A stretch of 64,000 bases of DNA. Origin: Roseibium sp. GTDB taxonomy: Bacteria > Pseudomonadota > Alphaproteobacteria > Rhizobiales > Stappiaceae. Numbering within the stretch: position 1 is the first letter of the stretch; every line of letters begins with the position of its first letter. A program made the position numbers and the translations under genes. The DNA is taken from NCBI GenBank assembly GCA_017643925.1, contig JAEPML010000002.1, positions 1 to 64,000 of the forward strand. Direction: 5' to 3'. A model generated the notes under the pieces. It was not told the DNA's origin, searched no databases, and saw only the letters and a list, made by a program, of their open reading frames with translations. This document shows, piece by piece, positions 57,862 through 64,000 of the stretch.

Positions 57862-57957
57862 GATGATGGAGCAATTTGCTTTCGTCGGTGCAGCAAATTT
57901 ACCGCACTGCACCAAACAATACCGCAACGGAACTGTTAAATTAAACAATGTGAGAAC

Positions 57958-57987
57958 TTGACGAAGCGCTCCGATTTGCTGCTATCG
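57958..57987 (+). promoter_or_regulatory. Candidate sigma-70 promoter of hppA
   Basis: TTGACG at 57958-57963 and CTATCG at 57982-57987 with an 18-base spacer, about 90 bases before the hppA start. Judged by eye. Confidence 0.4.
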
Positions 57988-58079
57988 TGTGCACGCCTCA
58001 CACCGAGGTGATGGTGTGAAGCACAGAGCGGCGGCTACAACAACAAGAAGATCTGCCCGCCACAATCTTGGGAGGAAGC

Positions 58080-60218
58080 ATGATCGAACTTGTCGTCATC
58101 ATTATTTGTGGCCTCTTGTCCATCGCCTATGGCGCGTGGGCAATTCAATCCGTCATGGCGGCGGATGCAGGCAACGCACGCATGCAGGAAATTGCAGGTG
58201 CGATCCAGGAAGGGGCCAGCGCCTATCTCAACCGTCAGTACACGACAATTGCGATCGTCGGGGCCGTTGTTTTTGTTCTTGCGTGGATCCTGTTGTCCGG
58301 ACCAGCGGCAATTGGTTTTGCCATCGGTGCCGTCCTGTCAGGAGCGGCCGGTTATATCGGCATGATGGTTTCCGTGCGCGCGAACGTTCGGACCGCACAG
58401 GCCTCGAGCCAGAGCCTCGGTGCAGGTCTCGAAATCGCTTTCAAGTCCGGTGCCGTCACCGGCCTTCTGGTGGCCGGTCTCGCGCTTCTGGGCGTCGCGG
58501 TTTACTTCGCGGTCCTGACCGAAGGACTGGGATACGATAAAACGGACCGTACAGTCATCGACGCGCTCGTCGCTCTCGGGTTTGGCGCATCGCTGATTTC
58601 GATCTTTGCGCGTCTTGGCGGTGGTATCTTTACAAAAGGTGCTGACGTCGGCGGCGACCTTGTGGGCAAGGTCGAAGCCGGTATCCCGGAAGATGATCCC
58701 AGAAACCCTGCTACCATTGCCGACAATGTCGGTGACAACGTGGGTGACTGTGCCGGCATGGCGGCGGATCTTTTCGAGACCTACGCCGTGACGGTCGTGG
58801 CCACGATGGTCCTGGCCTCGATCTTCTTTACCGGCACTGAAGCGACACAGTTGATGACGCTGCCGCTCCTGATTGGTGCGAGCTGTGTGGTCACGTCCAT
58901 TATCGGAACGTTCTTTGTCAAGCTGGGCAGCAACAACTCGATCATGGGGGCCCTTTACAAGGGGTTCATCGCAACTGCCGTTCTGTCTGCTGTCGCTCTG
59001 GCCATTATCGTCTTCGGCTGGCTCGGCGCGGACACGCAATACATGATTGGCGGCGAAGCGGCGTTCACCGGGTTCGACCTGTTCGTTTGTGGCCTTGCAG
59101 GGCTCATCGTGACAGGCCTGATTATCTGGGTAACGGAGTACTACACCGGGACAGACTATCGCCCCGTGCGGTCCATCGCACAGGCCTCGGTTACCGGCCA
59201 CGGTACCAACGTCATCCAGGGTCTGGCTGTTTCACTTGAAGCAACCGCGTTGCCGGCAATCATCATCATCGCCGGTATCCTGGTGACCTACGCCTTTGCC
59301 GGTCTCTTCGGCATCGCCATTGCCGTGACAACAATGCTGGCGCTTGCCGGTATGGTCGTTGCTCTGGACGCCTTTGGTCCGGTGACGGACAACGCCGGGG
59401 GTATTGCTGAAATGGCCGATTTGCCGGCCGAAGTTCGCAGCACTACGGACGCTCTCGATGCGGTCGGAAACACCACCAAGGCCGTGACCAAGGGCTATGC
59501 CATCGGTTCTGCAGGTCTCGGTGCCCTGGTTCTGTTCGCAGCCTACACGGAAGACCTGAAGCACTTCTCCAGCACGGCAACTGAAGGGTCCGTTTTCGCG
59601 GGCATCAACGTGGACACGCTGTTCACGCTGTCAAACCCCTATGTCGTTGCGGGTCTGCTGTTTGGTGGGCTTCTGCCTTACCTCTTCGGCGGGATCTCCA
59701 TGACCGCGGTCGGTCGTGCGGCAGGTTCCGTGGTTGAAGAAGTCCGGCGCCAGTTCAAGGAGAAGCCGGGCATCATGCAGGGCACGGAAAAGCCTGACTA
59801 CGGCCGAGCCGTTGACATGCTGACCAGAGCGGCGATCAAGGAAATGGTCGTGCCGTCCTTGCTGCCGGTTCTGTCACCGATTGTCGTGTTCTACGTGGTG
59901 CGGGCCGTGGCGACCCCGGCCGATGCCTTCGCGGCGCTCGGCGCGATGTTGCTCGGTGTGATCGTGACCGGTCTCTTCGTGGCGATTTCCATGACTGCCG
60001 GTGGTGGTGCATGGGACAACGCCAAGAAGTCCTTTGAAGACGGGTTCGTCGACAAGGATGGCGTCAAGCACGAGAAGGGTGGCGAGGCCCACAAGGCGTC
60101 TGTCACCGGCGACACGGTCGGCGATCCCTACAAGGATACCGCTGGCCCGGCAGTCAACCCGATGATCAAGATCACGAACATCGTGGCCCTGCTGTTGCTG
60201 GCGATCCTGGCGCACTAA
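58080..60218 (+). CDS. hppA: Membrane pyrophosphatase, K+-independent H+ pump
   Basis: Uses pyrophosphate hydrolysis to pump protons across the inner membrane. 712 residues with about 16 helices. The substrate site [20 protein letters not shown] and the metal site [21 protein letters not shown] are intact. The K+-specificity position reads [10 protein letters not shown]: Lys where K+-dependent enzymes have Ala, so it should be K+-independent. Start ATG 58080, with GGGAGG upstream; an earlier in-frame ATG at 58068 lacks this spacing. A strong terminator follows. Confidence 0.96.
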   Translation: MIELVVIIICGLLSIAYGAWAIQSVMAADAGNARMQEIAGAIQEGASAYLNRQYTTIAIVGAVVFVLAWILLSGPAAIGFAIGAVLSGAAGYIGMMVSVRANVRTAQASSQSLGAGLEIAFKSGAVTGLLVAGLALLGVAVYFAVLTEGLGYDKTDRTVIDALVALGFGASLISIFARLGGGIFTKGADVGGDLVGKVEAGIPEDDPRNPATIADNVGDNVGDCAGMAADLFETYAVTVVATMVLASIFFTGTEATQLMTLPLLIGASCVVTSIIGTFFVKLGSNNSIMGALYKGFIATAVLSAVALAIIVFGWLGADTQYMIGGEAAFTGFDLFVCGLAGLIVTGLIIWVTEYYTGTDYRPVRSIAQASVTGHGTNVIQGLAVSLEATALPAIIIIAGILVTYAFAGLFGIAIAVTTMLALAGMVVALDAFGPVTDNAGGIAEMADLPAEVRSTTDALDAVGNTTKAVTKGYAIGSAGLGALVLFAAYTEDLKHFSSTATEGSVFAGINVDTLFTLSNPYVVAGLLFGGLLPYLFGGISMTAVGRAAGSVVEEVRRQFKEKPGIMQGTEKPDYGRAVDMLTRAAIKEMVVPSLLPVLSPIVVFYVVRAVATPADAFAALGAMLLGVIVTGLFVAISMTAGGGAWDNAKKSFEDGFVDKDGVKHEKGGEAHKASVTGDTVGDPYKDTAGPAVNPMIKITNIVALLLLAILAH

Positions 60219-60237
60219 CGCCAGAACCCGAGAAAAG

Positions 60238-60266
60238 AAAAGCCCCGGTCTTGGCCGGGGCTTTTT
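60238..60266 (+). terminator. Rho-independent terminator of hppA
   Basis: AAAAGCCCCGG pairs with CCGGGGCTTTT around a 6-base loop and leads into a T-run, 20 bases after hppA. It could also serve bamE from the opposite side. Confidence 0.92.
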
Positions 60267-60288
60267 GCTTTTCAGATCTCTATGAGGC

Positions 60289-60726
60289 TTAGAGGTTGAA
60301 CCCTGGATTGGTCGCACCCTTCAGGATCTGTGTCAGGAAGCCGTAGTCGGCTCCACCTGTGCGGGTCTTGCGGGTGACGATGTCGACAATCTTGCCGTCT
60401 TCAAGCGTGTAGTTGCCCATGTCCTGCACGAAGCCGTCCTTGTCGAAATAGACGGCAACGACACGCTGCTCCACGATGTCGGGGCGCATGAAGGCCGTCG
60501 TCGCGGTTTTCTGGGAGATGTAGTAATAGGCGTCGCCATTCAGGCTCGATGTCGTTGACGGAGATCCAAGGACCAGCTCGACCTGTTCACGGCTTGAACC
60601 GACCTGGACCTGGTTCATCATGTCACCGGTGATGACATGGCCATGCGTGTAGGTCGTGGTAAAACAGCCGCCGAGTGGCAATGTGGCCATAAGCGGAATG
60701 ATCAGGGCGCTCGCCTTGAAGTTCAT
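60289..60726 (-). CDS. bamE: Outer membrane assembly lipoprotein BamE
   Basis: Lipoprotein of the BAM complex, 145 residues. Signal peptide with the lipobox LPLGGC; SmpA/OmlA core GDMMNQVQVGSSREQVELVLGSPS and YYYISQKTATTAF. The chain ends in a Gly-rich tail. It converges on hppA and diverges from the next gene (114 bases). Confidence 0.93.
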   Translation of the reverse strand: MNFKASALIIPLMATLPLGGCFTTTYTHGHVITGDMMNQVQVGSSREQVELVLGSPSTTSSLNGDAYYYISQKTATTAFMRPDIVEQRVVAVYFDKDGFVQDMGNYTLEDGKIVDIVTRKTRTGGADYGFLTQILKGATNPGFNL

Positions 60727-60840
60727 CTAAGAAGTCCCGTTTGGCCAGATCAATCTGGCTGCTTTTGAATTTCGTTGCTTGGCAAAGTCACTATCGTGGG
60801 TTAGGGCACAAGGCAATACCTGACTTTAAAGGAGACGGTC

Positions 60841-61386
60841 ATGCTATTCGGCCTGTTCCGCCGCCGGTCCCGTGACGCCGAGCATAAAGCTTATTGTGAA
60901 ATCGTGGCTCAAGCGCGGCAACCGGTGTTCTATACAGAGTTTCTCGTACCGGACACAATCGACGGCCGTTTTGACCTGATCGTGGTCCACGCGGTTCTGT
61001 ATTTCCGGCGCATGCGCGGCGAAGGCAGAGAGGTGTCTGAATTCGCACAAAACGTGTTCGACCTGTTTTTCAGCGACATGGACGCTTCGCTCAGGGAGAT
61101 GGGTGTCAGCGATACGCGGGTGCCGAAAAAGGTCAAGGTGATGGGGGAGGCTTTTTACGGACGTGCCGATGCCTATATCCCGTCCATCGATAACGGCAAC
61201 ACAGAGGAGCTGGCGGCGGCCCTTGGCCGAAACCTGTTCACCGAAGCCCCGGAGCCCGTGGCGCAGCTCAAGCTTGCACGCTATGTCATTGAGGCCGCCA
61301 AGGTCCTTGGTGACCAAAGCAGCGCGGACCTGATGAAAGGCGAGATCAGCTGGCCGGACCCCTCGGTTTTTGTGAGTGCCGACTGA
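60841..61386 (+). CDS. Ubiquinol-cytochrome c chaperone (CBP3-like)
   Basis: Homologue of the mitochondrial assembly factor CBP3/UQCC1, likely to help build the cytochrome bc1 complex. 181 residues. Family sequences: YCEIVAQARQPVFYTEFLVPDTIDGRFDLIV-type segment with VHAVLYFRRM, then FDLFFSDMDASLREMGVSD and KVMGEAFYGR. GGAGA precedes the ATG. DUF177 follows after 28 bases, a conserved alphaproteobacterial order. Confidence 0.9.
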   Translation: MLFGLFRRRSRDAEHKAYCEIVAQARQPVFYTEFLVPDTIDGRFDLIVVHAVLYFRRMRGEGREVSEFAQNVFDLFFSDMDASLREMGVSDTRVPKKVKVMGEAFYGRADAYIPSIDNGNTEELAAALGRNLFTEAPEPVAQLKLARYVIEAAKVLGDQSSADLMKGEISWPDPSVFVSAD

Positions 61387-61414
61387 ACCCGGCATGGCCG
61401 GATGAAAGAGACTT

Positions 61415-61990
61415 ATGACGAAAGACAATTTTCCCTATTCCTATCCCGTCAACGCCGGGAAGGTGGTGGACAAGGATCTGGCCCTTGTCATCGAGCCGAA
61501 CGCGGCTGAACGGCAGGCAATTGCCGGGTCGTATGACATCGATGCGATTGAAGCCTTGAAGGCCGATCTCGTTCTGAAGCCCTACAGAAAGGCCGGCATA
61601 AGGGCCGTGGGCACCATAGAGATATCGATGGTCCGGACATGCGTCGTTTCACTTGAACCGTTCGACACGGTCCTCAAACTGGATGTCGACCGGACGTTTG
61701 AACCTCATAGCAGTCGGCCACGCAAGGTCAGGGACCTGAACGAAGACGGCGAGATCGAGATCGACCTTGAGTCTCTAGACCCACCGGACGTGATTCTGGA
61801 TGGTGTGCTGGATCTCGGTGGCATGATCTGTGAGGAAATCGCTCTTTCGCTTGATCCATTTCCGCGAAAACCGGGTGTCGAGTTCGAAGCCGGACCAGAT
61901 GAAGAAGCCAATCAGGTCGACGCTGAGGAAGACGAAAAACCGTCGCCCTTTGCCGCTCTGAAAGCGCTGAAGGGGCAGGCCGAGGACTAA
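61415..61990 (+). CDS. DUF177 (YceD-like) protein
   Basis: Protein of 191 residues of the DUF177/YceD family, linked in bacteria and plastids to 23S rRNA accumulation. Family sequences: MVRTCVVSLEPFDTVL, and after an acidic stretch GVLDLGGMICEEIALSLDPFPRKPG. The C-terminus is acidic. In this order it leads to plsX and fabH; rpmF is not next to it here. The following 200 bases hold no recognised gene and should contain the plsX promoter. Confidence 0.88.
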   Translation: MTKDNFPYSYPVNAGKVVDKDLALVIEPNAAERQAIAGSYDIDAIEALKADLVLKPYRKAGIRAVGTIEISMVRTCVVSLEPFDTVLKLDVDRTFEPHSSRPRKVRDLNEDGEIEIDLESLDPPDVILDGVLDLGGMICEEIALSLDPFPRKPGVEFEAGPDEEANQVDAEEDEKPSPFAALKALKGQAED

Positions 61991-62190
61991 ATGGGTGGCG
62001 AATGCAGGGCGGATGCACGCCTTTCAAGGCGGTTTTCAACGCCAGTTGACAGTTCCGACATGAAAACGGTTGTCACAACGGCCAAAACCGTTATGTTCGC
62101 GCCCGTTCTGGGCCCCTGCTGAACCGGCAGGATTTTCTTGGCCTGCCGTTCGGCAGTGCCGGTGATCAAGAGACGTCGAAGACCTGATAT

Positions 62191-63255
62191 ATGGCGAAAA
62201 CTATTCCGATTTCATTGGATGCCATGGGCGGCGACAACGGGGCCGAAGTCGTTATTCCGGGCGCTGAAATCGCGCTTGTCAGACATCCCGATATTCGTTT
62301 CCAGCTCTACGGTAACGAAAAGGTCTTGTTGCCGCTGCTGGAACAGTATCCAAGGGTGCGTGATGCATCGACCGTGCATCATTGCGAAGTGTCTATCGCA
62401 ATGGACACCAAGCCGAGCCAGGCTTTGCGGCAGGGGCGCTGGCGCTCCTCGATGTGGCGTTCGATCGAGGCGGTCAAGACCGGCGAAGCTGCCGTCGCCG
62501 TCTCCGCAGGCAACACTGGTGCGCTCATGGCAATGTCGAAATTCTGCCTGCGTACCATGGCCAATATCGAACGACCGGCAATTGCCGCGATCTGGCCGAC
62601 CATGCGCGGTGAATCCGTCGTGCTGGATGTTGGTGCAACGATCGGTGCCGACGCCCAGCAGCTGATAGATTTCGCAATTCTGGGCGGGGCCATGGCACGC
62701 GCTCTTTTCGGCGTGCAGCAACCAAGTGTAGGTCTTCTGAATATCGGTGTGGAAGAGGTCAAGGGACTGGAAGAAGTGCGCACGGCGGGACGCCTTTTGC
62801 GCGAAACCCCTTTGCGTTCCTTGCGCTACGCCGGTTTCGTGGAAGGGGATGATCTCGGCAAGGGCACGGTAGACGTGGTTGTCACCGAGGGATTTGCGGG
62901 CAATATCGCGCTCAAGACTGCCGAAGGAACTGCCAAACAGATCGGCAGTTACTTGCGTTCCGCAATGAATCGGACCTTTATGTCCAAAATCGGTTATCTC
63001 TTCGCCAAAGCCGCCTTTGATCTGCTGCGTGAGAAAATGGATCCGCGCAAGGTCAACGGGGGCGTATTCCTGGGACTGAACGGCATTGTGATCAAAAGCC
63101 ATGGTGGCACAGATGCTGAGGGCTATGCTTCGGCGATCGATCTGGCCTATGACATGGTGAAAAATGAACTGACGCACAAGATCGCCCAGGATCTCGTGCA
63201 TTACCATCGCGGCCGCTTCGCAGAAGCTGCGCCGGATTCGGAAGGTGATTTGTGA
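62191..63255 (+). CDS. plsX: Phosphate acyltransferase PlsX
   Basis: Makes acyl-phosphate from acyl-ACP for phospholipid synthesis. 354 residues. Motifs: [33 protein letters not shown] and [16 protein letters not shown]. It overlaps fabH by 4 bases (GTGA), so the two are coupled. Confidence 0.97.
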   Translation: MAKTIPISLDAMGGDNGAEVVIPGAEIALVRHPDIRFQLYGNEKVLLPLLEQYPRVRDASTVHHCEVSIAMDTKPSQALRQGRWRSSMWRSIEAVKTGEAAVAVSAGNTGALMAMSKFCLRTMANIERPAIAAIWPTMRGESVVLDVGATIGADAQQLIDFAILGGAMARALFGVQQPSVGLLNIGVEEVKGLEEVRTAGRLLRETPLRSLRYAGFVEGDDLGKGTVDVVVTEGFAGNIALKTAEGTAKQIGSYLRSAMNRTFMSKIGYLFAKAAFDLLREKMDPRKVNGGVFLGLNGIVIKSHGGTDAEGYASAIDLAYDMVKNELTHKIAQDLVHYHRGRFAEAAPDSEGDL

Positions 63256-64000
63256 GCGTAGTCCGTTCAATTGTCACCGGCAGCGGAAGTTATCTGCCGG
63301 AAAAAATTCTGACCAATGACGATCTGGCCAAGATGGTCGATACGTCTGACGAATGGATTGTCCAGCGCACCGGGATCAAGCAACGTCACATTGCCGCGGA
63401 CGGCGAAGTGACTTCTGACCTGGCAACAGCGGCTGCAAAACGCGCGCTCGAGGCAGCCGGATGTGAAGCGTCCGACGTTGATACCATCATTCTGGCGACG
63501 GCCACGCCCGACAACACGTTTCCCGCTTCAGCGGTGACCGTTCAGGCGAACCTGGGTATCACGCATGGCTACGCCTTTGATGTCCACGCAGTCTGTTCCG
63601 GTTTCGTCTATGCGTTGACGACTGCGGACGCGTATATCCGCTCGGGAATGTCGAAGCGGTGCCTGGTCATCGGTGCCGAAACTTTTTCCAGGATCCTCGA
63701 CTGGGACGACCGCACAACCTGCGTGCTGTTCGGAGATGGAGCCGGCGCGGTCGTGCTGGAAGCCTCAGAGGCCGAGGGCCTTAACACCGATCGCGGAATC
63801 CTGACCTCGCATTTGCGTTCCGACGGCCGTCACAAGGAAAAGCTCTTTGTCGACGGTGGCCCGTCTGCGACCCAGACAGTCGGTCACCTGAGAATGGAAG
63901 GCCGCGAAGTCTTCAAACATGCGGTCGGCATGATCACCGATGTGATCGAGGACGCCTTTGCAGCAACCGGATACAATGCTGAAGACCTGACATGGTTTAT
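63252..64000 (+). CDS. fabH: 3-oxoacyl-ACP synthase III (3' partial)
   Basis: Starts fatty-acid synthesis by condensing acetyl-CoA with malonyl-ACP. The first 249 residues are visible and the frame runs to the window end. The N-terminus [34 protein letters not shown] and the catalytic Cys115 in [13 protein letters not shown] are normal; the His and Asn of the triad would lie at and beyond the cut. GTG start at 63252. Confidence 0.95.
   Translation, partial: MSVVRSIVTGSGSYLPEKILTNDDLAKMVDTSDEWIVQRTGIKQRHIAADGEVTSDLATAAAKRALEAAGCEASDVDTIILATATPDNTFPASAVTVQANLGITHGYAFDVHAVCSGFVYALTTADAYIRSGMSKRCLVIGAETFSRILDWDDRTTCVLFGDGAGAVVLEASEAEGLNTDRGILTSHLRSDGRHKEKLFVDGGPSATQTVGHLRMEGREVFKHAVGMITDVIEDAFAATGYNAEDLTWF

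Noticed and set aside
62212-63270. 352-codon minus-strand open frame opposite plsX
   Set aside because: Antisense to a clear PlsX; composition is that of a reverse-frame shadow.

Overview
The window looks like chromosomal DNA of an alphaproteobacterium of the order Hyphomicrobiales, most likely a marine Stappiaceae member (Roseibium/Labrenzia/Stappia type). Reasons: the block rpoZ-rsh-pyrE-acpS-lepB-rnc-era-recO with one bifunctional Rsh, an alphaproteobacterial Omp2-like porin, an LdtR/LdtP-type regulator and L,D-transpeptidase pair, Bpt instead of Aat, a Mg-type HemB, a membrane pyrophosphatase, and the DUF177-plsX-fabH order. The assignment comes from gene content only. I see no tRNA, rRNA, IS element, prophage or CRISPR.

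Layout. 1-9 kb: a bacterial alpha-2-macroglobulin (5' end outside the window), pbpC, and a strongly expressed porin with a clear terminator. 9-17 kb: an alpha/beta hydrolase, dapA, smpB, a thioesterase/iron-alcohol-dehydrogenase pair, a DUF2000 gene head-to-head with an AraC regulator, and parC. 17-26 kb: a signal-peptidase paralogue, then the minus-strand housekeeping cluster recO-era-rnc-lepB-acpS-DUF2062-pyrE-rsh-rpoZ. 26-32 kb: an NYN nuclease with a structured leader, a family-5 uracil-DNA glycosylase, bpt, an SLC13 permease and gltS.

32-41 kb is the accessory part. A MAPEG-SDR-cupin operon diverges from an OxyR-like LysR gene. Next comes tspO, then a five-gene set that I propose is one ECF-sigma regulon: a P-loop NTPase and an ABC-exporter-like protein with a ruined nucleotide-binding domain (ATGA-coupled), a secreted subtilase, the ECF sigma factor and its membrane anti-sigma factor. 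Three GGAATA-N15/16-CGT promoters sit before the three transcription units, and two of them overlap face to face. I regard this as the best candidate for an undescribed system here.

41-64 kb: RDD protein, threonine ammonia-lyase and hemB; a valine-degradation operon (acyl-CoA dehydrogenase, 3-hydroxyisobutyryl-CoA hydrolase, a small membrane protein, mmsB) behind a palindromic operator; ldtR and ldtP with a perfect palindrome between them; glyA-nrdR-ribD-ribE-ribH-nusB-thiL; an MFS transporter; K+-independent hppA; bamE; a cytochrome bc1 assembly chaperone; DUF177-plsX-fabH, with fabH cut by the window end.
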